64,000 bases of DNA. Origin: Sipunculus nudus. Taxonomy: Eukaryota > Annelida > Sipuncula > Golfingiida > Sipunculidae. The translations under genes and the position numbers were made by a program. The DNA lies in NCBI GenBank assembly GCA_026874595.1, contig CM049318.1:55629250-55693249 (forward strand). Direction: 5' to 3'. The notes below the pieces were generated by a model. The model was not told where the DNA came from and ran no database searches. It was given only the letters and a program-made list of their open reading frames with translations. Below are positions 1-11,290 of this stretch, piece after piece (positions within the stretch are counted from its first letter, which is position 1; each line of letters begins with the position of its first letter).

Positions 1-767
1 AGGTTTTAACACAGCCCAACAGTAATTATGAATATTCTGTGGTTTGCAACATATTCATTGTAATCTATTTTCACATTTTCAGTTTTACACTTATTATAGT
101 GTTTCATGAGGATTCCATTTTCACAATCTCATCATACAATTAACAGAGTATATCCATCATTATAGAGAAGATAAGTATGTGCACAAAATCTTAAAATTTG
201 ACAAGGGATGACCTAGCTAAGGGAATAAACAAACAGTAGAAATTCTTGTTCATTATCAGATAATGTAAAGGATATTATCATATTTTTAGTTTATGGCTAG
301 CATAAAAGATCTGTAATAATTTATAAAATCAATCCATTGCTTTTTGCCATTTGAAGCTACAGGCATACAAAACATACATGATATGTAAGTGAAACTACAG
401 TATAAAGGACTATTCATCAGTGTAAATGGAACAAAATTTTAAATTCGGGAAAACTTCTTTTGCATTTATCACAAAATTTAATCCCTTGTGATCAAAAAGC
501 CAATAAAAGTATCTGGTTATAAGCTTAAAGTAAGAGCATTCTTTTATAAATTGGCAGTAATGGAGGTAGGAGAGTCAGAGAACTGTGTTCATAAGGAAAT
601 CCTGAAGTAGTGTTGTATTCATTTGTTGCTTTTTTTTATATCATGGTTTAATTTGTTTAGTTTGAATAAAGTGATCCTAAATTTTTAATTTGTTGAGCAT
701 ATTTCTTTAATGCATTTAGTTGTTTATCAATAAAACATAGTTACTACAAGTCATAGGTGAGGGTAAA
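1..767. other. AT-rich non-coding stretch, nothing recognised
   Basis: No open frame of note, no repeat ends and no recognisable motif on either strand. The sequence is uniformly AT-rich with short A/T runs. Confidence 0.5.
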
Positions 768-890
768 TAAGGTTTTAGGCAGTTAAAGGCAGTTTTAGGC
801 AGGTTATAACCTATTTTAGGCAGTTAAAGGCAGGTTTTAGGCTCTGCCCTGCCGAAAACAGGTTTTGGGCAGCCTAAAACCCAACCCTGC
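768..890. repeat. Imperfect short tandem repeat (TTTTAGGCAG / TTAAAGGCAG words)
   Basis: The words TTTTAGGCAG and TTAAAGGCAG alternate about six times, followed by a diverged inverted stretch (GCCTAAAACCCAACCCTGCC). It looks like a degenerate minisatellite. No function is apparent. Confidence 0.55.
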
Positions 891-1149
891 CTTAATTTGT
901 TAATGGTATAAAGGGTATGCATTAAATATGGAAATATAGAAATTATAAAACATATAAAAATTGTATGTCAAATATGTGGTTTACTTAATATTGAAATTAT
1001 AAAACATATAAAAACTATGTCAAATTGTGGTTTACTTATTCGGCACTAAGACCAGAATTTAACGGGTTTAGAACATAATTATAAAAAAGGGCAGCGCGAG
1101 GATACCCCCATCAAAGTTAATTGATTATTAAATTATGGATTCTCTTCCT

Positions 1150-3863
1150 GGCGTGCCTTGGCTTTCAAGCAGGTGCTGGTGTGTACACAGTTATTACGGA
1201 CAAACCTCATTAACGATGTGGCTCACCCAGAGACATGGCCAATTTGCCTATTTAATAATAAACTAATTAAACTCATTAATTTCCGTTGCGCACCATTGAA
1301 GGCAAACAAATTCATTTATGGAGTAATATTGTTTATATGTTGGAGCCCGTTAGCGGATCTGGCCCATCTGCCGATAGGCTTGGCCCATATGAAGATTTGT
1401 TAGAAAGAACCTGACACAAATTGAAAGGACACAAGAAATAATCAATAACGGGAAAATAGAATTAGTTGCGAAATTTGGTACTTTCATTGTAGAGGGCAAC
1501 AATGACAATAAATATGCAGTAACTCTGTTCCCAAAAGAAAAATGTCAGTGCGCAGCAACAAATATTTGCTACCATATTCTTGTAGCCAGGAAATCTATAG
1601 GTATGGATGTAATCAATAAAAACCGCAAACTTAATGTTTCACTAATGTCTCGGCGTAGTAAGAAAAGGGTGGCTAGAAAAACGGGTAGAAAACAGCCGAG
1701 AAAATCAGATTTTGTGTATGAATTTGAAGCTGCTCCCGATACCGATGTTTCAATATGATAACCTCGCCTAGAGATAGAACTGCAATCTCCCGAGCTAGAT
1801 GACCCGGTTCCCGTTTCGAAACAAAACACTAAACAGGGTACTGTTGACAAAGTTAAGACACAAGCTACTCCGGCCAAAACACCATTAAATAATGTTACAG
1901 TTAAAAGAACACCGAAATCAATTTTGAAAAATTCAGAACGGAAACGAGTGAGAATTAGACTTGATTTTGGCGAGACAGTTCATCCTCACTTCCAACTCCT
2001 AATTGTAGTCCAGTAGGGATGCCGGAAAGCATTATCGATACACAATCTTTTGAAATAAGTGCATCCTATACACAAAAACAGACCACAAATAAAATAACCC
2101 AGGAAAATTGTGTGACCTCTGACGAACGTAATCGCCCGCTAAGCGATATTCATAAAGTATAATCCCCGAAGATAACACCAACAAAAACAAAAAAAAGAAA
2201 TCGACTCTCGCTAAAACGAAATAAATTGCCGACATAAGAAAACAAAGTTTCACTTAAAAAGAGAAAGGCAAATCAGATATTGCCAATTTTAGTACATAAT
2301 TCGCATAAAAAGAGACGTGCCGAACGAGGTATTGCCTGCATGAATTCGGACTAACAGTTCAAAACTAAAGAGAAATAGAAAACGATTCTTGGCTTTCTGA
2401 TAAGCATATCCGTGCTGCGCAAATAATTTAAAAAAACAATATCCAGAAATCATCTGATTCCAAGATACTACTCTAACACCTTGCTTCAATGATGAACAAA
2501 ACAAATGGATCGTGCCTGAAACAGGTTTTAAAAATATAGGTTCTGGAAAAGGCCCGTGTGTACAAATACATTTTATGTACAAATCTACAACTTGGAGCAA
2601 TCTAAATTAAATGTTTCGGTAGTGAATGCCGTGTTACAGAATAATAACTCAGATTGTGGGTATATGTGATCGCCAACGCGGTTGAATTTTCCAACAATAG
2701 GCTCAACAGTTGATTTAATGATTAAATTAGTGACTGGGTATATGATGAATATAGAATGAGAACCCATTTAAAAAACTGTTTAGAGCAAAAAAATCACACC
2801 GTTTCCAAAAATTCAGCGAAAACGTCCTGTCAAGGTTAGGGTTGGGACGGTTACCGGTATGCGGTATTATCACGATATCTGACAGCTACGGTTATCATAC
2901 CGTCAACTTTCCTATTATCGTGATACCACGATATCAATTTTGTCCACGATTTTGGTTCACAAGCAAGCCCTCGAGGTTCAAAATAAATTTATTTCAGAGA
3001 ATCACATTAATTTTCATAAACCACATGTATTTAAATACACTTGTGTGGGTGAAACTGTGTGCTTACAGACTTCGGGATTAGTCGGAAATGTCCGGAAGTA
3101 GCAGGATGAATCAGAGAGGACCTAAGCCTGAGAATTCCAGGACAAAATAACATTGTAATGAAAGAGCAATAAATTCATATATTTATGCTTTTATTGCATA
3201 GAACGAAAATGTCAAAATAAAAGTGTCACAACTGAATCGAACATTCCATATGGGTTGCATATTTTGCCATATAAAATTGGGATGGTATATTTAGCCATGA
3301 TTGGTATGACACACTCTCCGAAAATTCGCCAGGATACTCCGGCTTTTATGTAGCTATAGGAAACTGATGGAAAGTTCAGACAAGCGTGATTTGACGATGG
3401 GGGCAGGACTTCCCGCGCCTCAAGCTTGCACACCTGCAGGACCTTCATGCAACTTACATCACTTAATGAGGCATTCTGTGGTACTGGCACAATAGGTATA
3501 AATGATATTAATACTTAACCCCTTGTATAAGGTCAAGACAAAGGCGGTTGTTATAAATATCATTACTGAAGGCTTATTAATGCCATTATATATAATTAAA
3601 AATATCGCGATATCACTGTATATCGCGATAAAATTTGAACAATTATCATGATATCAAAAACCCATATCGTCCCAACACTAGTCAAGGTTAAACATATGCA
3701 CCATGAGATAGTATTCCACTGTCCATGCAAATATCCTGACTATTTTTATGGAAATATGATAACATGTTCAATGTGTGATATGAGGTGGCATAATATTTGT
3801 GCAAATGTACTTGAAGATATATCGGAGGATTACATCTTTGCATGTACCCTCTGCAAACAATGA
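1150..3863 (+). pseudogene. Decayed protein gene with SWIM and PHD zinc fingers, probably transposon-derived
   Basis: Two zinc-binding motifs lie in the same orientation. Around 1440-1620 the translation shows a SWIM motif: CQC, six residues, then CYH, preceded by a YAVTLFPKEKC-type strand. SWIM fingers (CxC...CxH) follow the catalytic domain in MULE-type and some other eukaryotic DNA transposases. At 3696-3863 a PHD finger ends the frame: CPC, then CSMC, HNIC and a final CTLC, the C4HC3 pattern, followed by a stop. Between them is a basic, low-complexity linker with many breaks and an 844-bp hAT insertion. I see no catalytic core upstream, so the superfamily is not assignable. A host gene relic with the same two domains is the alternative. 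The reading frame is clearly broken in several places. Confidence 0.55.
2837..3680. mobile_element. Short non-autonomous hAT element with 8-bp target duplication
   Basis: The left end is TAGGGTTGGGACGG and the right end reads CGTCCCAACACTA, so the terminal inverted repeats match at 12 of 13 positions. The element is flanked by a perfect direct repeat GTCAAGGT (2829-2836 and 3681-3688), the 8-bp duplication typical of hAT. The 844-bp interior has no transposase; its subterminal parts are rich in GATATC/TATCGCGATA words. It sits inside the SWIM/PHD relic between its two motifs. Superfamily assignment rests on TSD length and the TAGGG start; no search was possible. Confidence 0.85.
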
Positions 3864-3869
3864 ATATGC

Positions 3870-4310
3870 ATTACCATTTTCTAACTGGATACGCTGTTTT
3901 CCCAGAGCTGGAATGCAGCGGTCCGCTAAATAAACTGTAATGCAATTATTTTAAAGTGAACACAAATGACGCGGCTACGAGGCAGAAACCCTTTAGGTGC
4001 TCATGTGCCAATTAGCCAAAACATCATTTTCTAACTGGATACGCTGTTTTCCCAGAGCTGGAATACAGCGGTCCGCTAAATAAAATGTAATGCAATAAAT
4101 TAAAGTAAAAACAAATAACGCGGCTATGAGGCAGGTAAATGATAAATAAATAAATAAACATAAATAATAATACTTTATAATATTATTTTTTAATATTAAT
4201 GTAAAATGTAAATGTAATGCAATAAAGTAAAAACAAATAACGCGGCTATGAGGCAGGTAAATGATAAATAAGAAATAAACATAAATAATAATACTTAATA
4301 ATATTATTTT
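3870..4310. repeat. Direct repeats of about 150 bp behind the PHD motif
   Basis: A block beginning CATTTTCTAACTGGATACGC occurs at about 3874 and again at about 4024, both running through 'CAGCGGTCCGCTAAATAAA' to 'ACGCGGCTA(T/C)GAGGCAG'. The last third recurs near 4200-4262 together with a TAAATAAATAAAC-type tail. It may be the subterminal repeat region of the element that carried the SWIM/PHD gene, but no terminal inverted repeat was found. Confidence 0.6.
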
Positions 4311-4359
4311 TTATTATATACAGGTAAATATAATTAGTTTATTAAAACAGTTTATTATA

Positions 4360-4413
<54 letters not shown>
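4360..4413. repeat. (AT)n microsatellite
   Basis: Nearly uninterrupted TA dinucleotides with one TG interruption. Confidence 0.9.
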
Positions 4414-4984
4414 CGTATCAAATACATATCAATATTATCATTTTATTTAATATCGTTAACATCGGAAAATAAAATTTATATGAATTAACATTCAAGTTAG
4501 AAGCTATACATATTTTAGTGACAGTTCCAATCAATCAGACTCGTAAACGATATAACATATCAGAGCGGGGAAGTCGGACATGTATGTGGCGGCATCTGTT
4601 GTGGTGAATGGGAATCAGTGGGAAGCATTCATTGGCAGATCTCCGGGCAAGATGGCGGTCTCAGGACAACCTCTGGGTCGTCTCCGGGTGAGGTGCCCGT
4701 GGATAACTGAATAAATACTTTGTGCACTTGCAAATTAAGTATCATTTTCGATGTGGATGTCATTTAGAAGTGTCAAGGGGAAGGTTTAATACGAATTGCT
4801 GCCTTATTAATTAAGATATCGCGATCTCCGGGTTTTATTTTGATCTCCGGCCGGAGATCTCCGGGTTTTAGACACACCCCCTACCGGTTTAGGGACAAAA
4901 TGTACCTTAACATTTTCAACTTACTACTTCCCCTCATGCATTTCTCAGACTCATTTTGAATCTGTCTACCTGTCTTATATTTAT
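4414..4984. other. Intergenic stretch with GATCTCCGG palindromes
   Basis: Contains a perfect 18-bp palindrome, GATCTCCGGCCGGAGATC (4842-4859), with further ATCTCCGGG words at 4638 and 4823 and after the palindrome. A short open stretch with a good start context (ATG at 4652) runs 12 codons into a donor-like GTGAGG at 4688; this could be a first exon but has no support beyond that. Otherwise nothing is recognised. Confidence 0.4.
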
Positions 4985-5095
4985 TGGTAACACATGATAC
5001 ATGTGTCAACTGTCCTGGCACGACATGGGTTTGAACCTGCAAACTCATGATATCTGACACTGCACTGTTACTATCTGAGCTAACTTGCTTAGATA
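4985..5095 (-). mobile_element. tRNA-derived SINE-like segment (minus strand)
   Basis: Read on the minus strand, an A-box-like TTAGCTCAGATAGTAAC (5068-5084) is followed about 35 nt later by a B-box-like GCAGGTTCAAACCC (5027-5040), the internal RNA polymerase III promoter spacing of a tRNA. A tRNA-unrelated tail continues to about 4985. The cloverleaf is poor, so a SINE head or tRNA pseudogene fits better than a functional tRNA. Confidence 0.5.
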
Positions 5096-5179
5096 CTAGA
5101 CTGGGGTTTCCTGGTAATTATAACCCTGTGTTACAGTAGCGCCACCTGACGGTCAATTGTGAAAATAATGTTTTTGTCT

Positions 5180-5326
5180 TATATTTATTTATTTTAAATT
5201 GCGGGCTGCACCCCAAAACTCCCGCTTTGGTTAGTTACCCAGATTTAATTAATCAACATATTATTTATCTTAAATTGGGGGCTGCACCCTAAAACTCACG
5301 CTTTGGTTAGTAACCCAGATTTAATT
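5180..5326. repeat. Tandem repeat of about 90 bp, third copy split off by an insertion
   Basis: Units contain 'TTATTTATCTTAAATTG', a GGGCTGCACCC word and 'CTTTGGTTAGT(A/T)ACCCAG'. Two copies lie here; a third starts at 7509 ('TTAATCAACATATTATTTATC') immediately after the element at 5327-7508. The repeat supplies an internal empty-site reference for that insertion. Confidence 0.75.
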
Positions 5327-7508
5327 GTATCGCCAGACATAGTCTGGAGATACTATGGTTTAGGCACGGTTGCGCCGCCGCCGCCGCCGAGATTTCTTTT
5401 GGACACAATAACTCAAAAAATATTTCAAGGATCTTTTTCAAACTTGACACATTTATAGATATAGGTGAGAGGACGAAGCCTATTTAAAATGGGGTGATGA
5501 CCTCAACTAGGAGAGTGACCTTGACCTTGAATAGATCCATTTTTGGGGAAAATCACACAAATTCTTAAATATCTCAAGAAATCTTTCATTTTTTTACTAA
5601 AAAATCAAGTTGGACAAAGATATTGGATAGTGATGTCATGTACCGGAAACTGGTGGTGCCACCTAGTATCCTTTTTAGCCCTCAGCCCTTAGGCTGATGG
5701 GCTATTGTCGTCACCCAAGCTGTCCGTCCGTCCGTCCGGCGTCCGTTAACTTTTACCTTGTGAGCGGGATATCTTGAAAAGGATTCACCGTCAGAATTTT
5801 ATTTCCTCGGTAAAGATGTATATCGACAAAATCTCGGTCAAGTTCGAAGATGGGTGACCTTGACCCATTTTTCTACATTTTAGAGCTGATTATAGAAAAA
5901 CACTTAGATGCTTATTGCTCAGGAACCATTTGGTGGATTTTCACAAAACTTACTATGATTATTGGGACTGATAATCTGTACCTGCTAAACAAGTTTGGTG
6001 GCGCCACCTACAATTTCTGATTTTTAATGAATTTTTATCGGATTTTTCAACTTTGGGCTTGTGAGCGGGATATCTCTAAAAGGTTTCACCGTAGGAATTT
6101 TATTTTTTCGGTGAAGATGTATATTGACAAAATCTCGGTCAAGTTCGAAGATGGGTGACTTTGACCTGCTTTTCAAGGTCACAGAGCTGATTATAGAAAA
6201 AACATTTAGAAGCTTATTTCTCAGGAACCATTGGGTGGATTTTCACAAAACTTACTATGATCATAGGAACTGATGGTCTGTAACTGCTGCACAAATTTGG
6301 GGGCGCCACCTGCAATTTCTGATTTTTAATGAATTTTTCTTGGATTTTTCAATTGTGGCCTTTTTAGCAGGATATCTCTAAAAGGATTCACAATAGGAAT
6401 TTTATTTCTTTGGTGAAGATGCATATCAACAAAATCTCGGTCAAGTTCGAAGATGGTTGACCTTGACCTGCTTTTCAAGGTCACAGAGCTTACAATAGAA
6501 TAAAACTTAGAAGCTTATTTTCAGGAAGCATTTGATGGATTGTTATGAGTCATGGTACATACCTCTCCATTTTAAATTTATAACTGAGACATGTACAGAT
6601 ATACATCCATGTGAGAACAGATATTTAGTACTTTTCACTGTTACCACCTCTAAACACTGTTCTTTTGGCTGAGGGCTTTTGTCAGCTTCTGCTGATATTC
6701 TAGTCTTGTTTTTGTGCCGTTTAATACCCCCATCATTGCCACTTGACAGTACTTTTAGCATCACAAGTCAAAAACTGATTGACAGATTTCTTTAATATTA
6801 TGCATGTACATAGGTATGGGCTATGGGATGATGTATATTAAAATTGGGGTCATGACCTTTCCTTTGAGAGTGGCTTTGACCTTGAATATTACCATATATG
6901 GTGAAAATCACATAAAATCATGAATATCTTAAAAAGTGATGCATGGATTGGTCCAAAAATCAAGTTGACGGAAGATCTTGGATAGTTTTGTCTTTTGCAG
7001 AAGATAGGTGGCGCCACCTGTTGTCCTTTTCTTGTTTTTTGCGCCTTTGAATATCCCATCATTGCCACTTGACAGTATATACTGTGAGCATTATAAGTCA
7101 AACAGTAATGGACAGATTTCTTTCATGTTATGCATGTATATAGATATGGTTTATGGAATGAGGTATATTTAATTTAAAATTTAATTTTAAAATTTAATTT
7201 AATTTAATTTTTTTTAAAAAATTTAATTTTTTTTTTCAAATGTTGGATATTTTGGAATGCAGTTTATTTCTCAAACAAGTTACTCCAAACATACATATAC
7301 AACTCAATACATCATTAAATATATACTTCTATTTATACATAACCTTTTACATAACAATTGCCTTCACTTTAAATATTCCTATATTTTGTACAAATGTTTC
7401 TCACATTCATTGCTAAAATACAAATACATCACATTATATCAACAAAATATCACAAAACCTCATTTGTCTGGCGATACTATGGCACCAGCGGTGCCAAGAA
7501 ATGTCTAG
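5327..7508. mobile_element. Helentron-like non-autonomous element, family H1
   Basis: Starts with a stem-loop (GTATCgCCAGAC...GTCTGGaGATAC, 5327-5353), then TATGGTTT and a GCC triplet run. Near the other end the arm recurs inverted (GTCTGGCGATAC, about 7467-7478), followed by a second hairpin (TGGCACC...GGTGCCA) and a terminal CTAG at 7505-7508. Compared with the uninterrupted 90-bp repeat next door, the element sits between two T residues and little or nothing is duplicated. The terminal hairpin, asymmetric inverted repeat, subterminal 3' hairpin and T-T target match the described Helentron / Helitron2 non-autonomous type ('pearl'-like in bivalves). The interior has GGTGGCGCCACCT palindromes and no Rep/helicase coding. 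A second element (5676-6703) is nested inside. Confidence 0.75.
5676..6703. mobile_element. Helentron-like element, family H2, nested in H1
   Basis: Begins AGCCCTCAGCC with a hairpin partner GGCTGATGGGC (5677-5703), followed by a (TCCG)n run. The inverse GGCTGAGGGCT recurs at 6667-6677, then hairpin TCAGC-TTCT-GCTGA and TATTCTAG ending at 6703. The flanks CCTTTT and TCTTG rejoin to the CCTTTTCTTG of a neighbouring core repeat (about 7024), giving an empty site at a T run. The core consists of about 310-bp tandem repeats with GTGAGCGGGATATCTC and GGTGGCGCCACCTAC words. Sister copies lie at 31399-32343 and 61063-62009. Confidence 0.75.
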
Positions 7509-7588
7509 TTAATCAACATATTATTTATCTTAAATTGGAGGCCGTGCCCCGAACCCCTGCTTAGCCTAAAACCAAGGATGATATTTAA

Positions 7589-8047
7589 AGGTGCCCAATC
7601 ACCTATCTGACCTTAATAAACTAAAGGTAATCCCTTGGAGCTTTAATAAAAATAGGCCAGAAGACGTGGATATCACAACACAGGCTGCTTGTTTTGTTTA
7701 TATCAACGTGTTTACAATATGTGCAGGCCTGCCAAAATAATCAAATCAAATTCAACAAGGGCATCTGGCAACAAGTCAGATAAGCCAGAGCTTAGTAAGT
7801 AGCGTTTTGCAACAATTGATCTTTCTATCTCTGGATATATGCAACCTACAACTTCAGGGTACATGTTTTTTCCCATTTGTAAACATTGCTGTGTTTACAA
7901 ACAAGTTGTTGATAAACAAGTTCATATATCCTTGACGAAGGCATTATAAAATTTTTTCACAACCAGAATAACCCTCAGACGATTAATATATACACAGAAG
8001 AAGCCAGAAATCACATTGTTTTTCAAAAGGCAGATGAATGGGCACCT
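7589..8047. mobile_element. TTAA-flanked MITE
   Basis: The left end AGGTGCCCAATC and right end (GA)ATGGGCACCT form a short terminal inverted repeat, with TTAA directly outside both ends (7585-7588 and 8048-8051). The 459-bp interior is non-coding. TTAA duplication fits piggyBac or Kolobok superfamilies; the termini alone do not decide which. Confidence 0.6.
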
Positions 8048-8129
8048 TTAAGGAGAGGGAGGAAAAATCTGGGAAACAATATTTTATGCAACACCTCAAA
8101 AATGGATGACATTCTGTGAAATGTGTTAG

Positions 8130-8561
8130 AGGTTAGAGGGACCTATTTCCAGGTCCAGTCAAGGTTGGCCCATTTTGTGGCATGAAGAGTGAGCAGGCAC
8201 TAAATATTGTGGTTCCAGATGGGGGGAGACAGGAGACTTTTAATAATTTTTTTTCTCAGAGGTAGACATAATTTTTGGTGCTGTTTGAGGAGATTGAATG
8301 TGTCAGTGCTGGTGGTGTGGGCATGGCTCGGCAGGTGGCGACATCTGTGGTGCACTATAATGAACTTCAGAAGCTGGTCTCTAGCAGAAAAACGAGATAC
8401 AAAACCCCCTGTTTTCCTGGAATAAAATAAAATTTTAGGTGTTGATCTTGAGTTTTTTGGAGATGATTCCAAACACTCGATAGAAAAAACTTTTCCAGTG
8501 CACCCAACATGTGCACCTTATATGATAATATATAGGGCTTGGAAATGCGTCCCTCTAACCT
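8130..8561. mobile_element. MITE with 27-bp terminal inverted repeats
   Basis: The left end AGGTTAGAGGGAC..ATTTCCA (8130-8156) matches the reverse complement of 8535-8561 at about 23 of 27 positions. The target duplication is unclear (TAG/AG at both ends). Interior open frames on both strands (about 8200-8470) have no recognisable domain and are taken as chance. Confidence 0.55.
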
Positions 8562-8759
8562 AGATTCAGACAGTGTTAAAGATTGAAATATGGATATACC
8601 AGGGGCTTAGTCAATTATCCTGGTGTCAAGAAGGCTCAATGTACCATCCTTGGGGGTCTGTGGTGTGTGTTCTCCCCAGCTGGGTTGTTATAACGAGGAA
8701 CCTCTGAAAGGTGCACTCTTTTATGAGTAAAACATGTTGGGCACAGTCTCCCAATTATG

Positions 8760-8875
8760 CCTGCAAAAGGCTCACCTTGGGTGGGGGCCAACTGTGAAAA
8801 ATCTCACTGCCTCTGGTTAGATTGGAACTCATGATCTCCCGGCTTTGAGACCTGTGCTCTACCCCTGAGCCTCAA
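8760..8875 (-). mobile_element. tRNA-derived SINE-like segment (minus strand)
   Basis: On the minus strand an A box AGGCTCAGGGGTAGAGCA (8854-8872) is followed by a B box GAGTTCCAATC (8820-8830), with the spacing of a tRNA. Sequence with GGTGGGGGCC words continues further left, possibly as the tRNA-unrelated part to about 8640. Probably a SINE head; no target duplication was identified. Confidence 0.5.
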
Positions 8876-9410
8876 ACAAGTGTGTTAACTGCTGTTTGCT
8901 GAAGCAATAATACGACCTTCAAAAGTTCAAACAAAGTTCTGTAGCCTACAAGATGCTGTCTTGCTGTTGAAGCATAGATCTTGGTATTTTTAACTGCAGA
9001 ATTTTGGCAATTAAAGCTCATATTTGATATTATGATCTGCCTAAGTCAACAAAAGAGCAATGATTATGGGGTGTAATTTTCCTAAAACTAATTTGTCTGC
9101 CAAGCTGTAAAGCGCTGAAGAGAACATTTAATTTTCCTTATAAAATATATACCATAATGAACATATCAACATATTTAAGCAGGAATGCAAAGGTCTCAGT
9201 TAGTTAATGAACAATTCTATCATATGAACACAGGCTATTCAAATTTCTAAGCTAAAATACATGTATAGGAATTAGGGGTCATTGAAACCCTGTATGTATG
9301 TATATACATCTATATATTGTCAGTGTGTGTCTTGATTCATTGATAAATGATACAAGGTTTATTAATATGGATAAAAGAATGTAATTATGGTGTTTTCATT
9401 TGATTGACAG
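8876..9410. other. AT-rich stretch upstream of the candidate PRDM-like first exon
   Basis: No repeat ends or coding potential. The last 20 bases form a reasonable acceptor (pyrimidine-rich, ending TGACAG at 9410). Confidence 0.4.
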
Positions 9411-9517
9411 GATCACGATGGAGATCAAACCTGTATTGGTGAAGGGAGGCAAGTTCTTCTGGGTGAACATGGGGAGGGAAGGTACTTTCCATACTGCTGC
9501 GGGTGATGCCTCGCCAA
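9411..9517 (+). CDS. Candidate first coding exon of the PRDM-like gene
   Basis: A 107-nt segment bounded by an acceptor (…TTGACAG before 9411) and a donor (GTACGT at 9518). The ATG at 9418 opens 33 codons plus one base, beginning MEIKPVLVKGGKFFWVNMGR. Splicing to the acceptor at 16206 (TCTTTCAG) keeps the frame: the leftover A plus AC makes one codon, then ACC ATG ATG continues in the PRDM-like reading frame. This phase match is the main support. The segment could instead be a chance open frame. The intervening 6.7-kb intron would hold only repeats. Confidence 0.45.
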
Positions 9518-10479
9518 GTACGTATTGGTAGTTAAGTACAGTCTGTCAGATTGTATTTTATTGTAATCTCACACTGGAGATCCGGGATTCTAATTTCTGA
9601 TAAAATGTTTATTAAGGAATACAAGCCTCTGCCATGTAGGCATTCACTTATCTGGCCCATATTTCCAATTTCATTTGTACAATTGTGAATATTCCTTGAG
9701 GGCATTCCTGAATCTGAGTCATGTGCTGTATCTACATCAAAATCTAATCAATTCTTCATTCGCCTAGTCCTGAAATACCCTGAAAGTTAATATTATTCCA
9801 TTCATGATTGCTTCAGTTTATGTTGTTAACAAACACACACATAAACACACACATGAACGGGGATACATTCCCTCCTGGCAGAGGTAATAATGAGCAGATT
9901 TCTTTCAGATTTTGCATGTCCCTATTTATAGGTTCAAGGATGAAGCCAGAGGATAAGGAGAAAGGGGACAGCAGTTATAGTAATAAATGGTACAGTAAAC
10001 TGTATTCACTTTCTGGTGGATGGTGTTGGTGAATTGTGTTTGTAATCATAGATAAACTGAATATTTTACTTGTGTTGCATGCAAATTAAATATCCTTCTG
10101 GGTTCTTCACACAACAAACATAAATATACAAAGAAAGACTCAAAATATAAAAAAAGACCATAACTTATTTTCGAGAGTTACTAAGACATACGGGTTGTGT
10201 TAAGAAAGTATAGTTTCACAGATAATTGCATATTTCTTTGTATTTGTCTGAACTGATTAATAATCGATCATCGATCGGTTTTCTCAAACCGATGATCGAT
10301 TATGAAAAAGGAACTGACTCCCACCTCTAGTAATGACCCTGCACTTGTATACGAGCACCATAACACATGTATCAAAGCTACAGTTTAGCTTTGCTGCCAC
10401 TCTATACTTTTAAGTGAACCTGTGAGCTTATGTGATAGTGTTGCATTGGCCTTGTCCATCGTCTGTACGTTAACCCATT
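9518..10479. other. Intronic stretch with a 43-bp imperfect palindrome
   Basis: Mostly featureless. At 10260-10302 arms TAATCGATCATCG and CGATGATCGATTA flank a short GGTTT-TCTC-AAACC core, a strong hairpin with a four-base bulge. The CCCACCTCTAG shortly after resembles some hAT ends, but no partner end or target duplication was found. Confidence 0.45.
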
Positions 10480-11290
10480 CTATTTAAAAAACGGCAGGAG
10501 CTAAATTTTATGCAAAAAATCAGTCTTTTAAAAAACTATCAGATTTTGAATATTTTTTTTGCTATCTGCGTTTACTTAGATTTAATAGAGAAAATGCTAC
10601 AAAAAACTTTAAAAATCTTCTCAGAAATTTTTTCCAGCTGTATTGTTCAATATTTCAAGTTTGGTGAATTTTGGTCAAGTTACAGGAAGCTGAACTTAGT
10701 CATTTGGCAAAAAAAGGATACTAAAATTACAATTTCAAAAATGGCTGGAGCTATCATCACCAAATTTTTTGCAAATGTTGGTCACATGACTCATATTAGA
10801 AATTGTGGTATAGGTGGTGCCACCTGCATTGACCTTTATTGTACGGGGGTCATCGTTCATCAGTACATTAACCCATAATTTCTAAGGAATAGTGGGACCT
10901 AGCATCCCCAAATTTTATGCAAAAATCTGTCGCATATCAAATGTTGTGGTTTTTAGCTTTTTATGGTTCCACCTGCATTAACTTACATTTTACATAGAAA
11001 AACGTAAAAAAAACTTTGCAAATTGGCTTCTCTGAATAATCATTCAGCCAAATTGTGTAATATTTCACAAAATTGATCCTAAAGAGGAGCTCTCTCAGGT
11101 ATGTTCAAATGGTTTTGGTTTGATGAATTTTGGCCGAGTTACAGAAATCTGAACTTAGTCATTTGGCCAAGTTAGCATACTGACATAACAATCTCAGAAT
11201 CGACAGGAGCTAGCATTACCAAGTTTTGTGCAATTGTTGGTCACATGACTCATATTTGAAAATACAGTTTTTGTGGCGCAACCTACATCA
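10480..11290. repeat. Tandem repeat core of a decayed Helentron/pearl-like element
   Basis: Two units of about 460 bp share CTGAACTTAGTCATTTGGC (about 10693 and 11152), GGTCACATGACTCATATT and then a GTGGTGCCACCTGCATT or GTGGCGCAACCTACATC palindrome remnant. This is the same core style as the H1/H2 elements, but no terminal hairpin or CTAG end is visible. The open frame at 10510-10878 lies within the repeat and is not considered a gene. Confidence 0.55.

Noticed and set aside
3696-3863. Stand-alone small PHD protein
   Set aside because: The frame's first ATG lies inside the hAT right end; the finger continues coding that is interrupted upstream, so it is part of a larger relic.
4652-4687. First exon of the PRDM-like gene
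   Set aside because: The donor after it is phase 0, and joining to 9411 in that phase gives an early stop, so it does not extend the protein.
4985-5095. Functional tRNA gene
   Set aside because: A and B boxes are present, but acceptor and anticodon stems do not pair well; read as a SINE or tRNA pseudogene.
10318-10330. hAT element end (CCCACCTCTAG)
   Set aside because: No matching inverted end or 8-bp duplication upstream.
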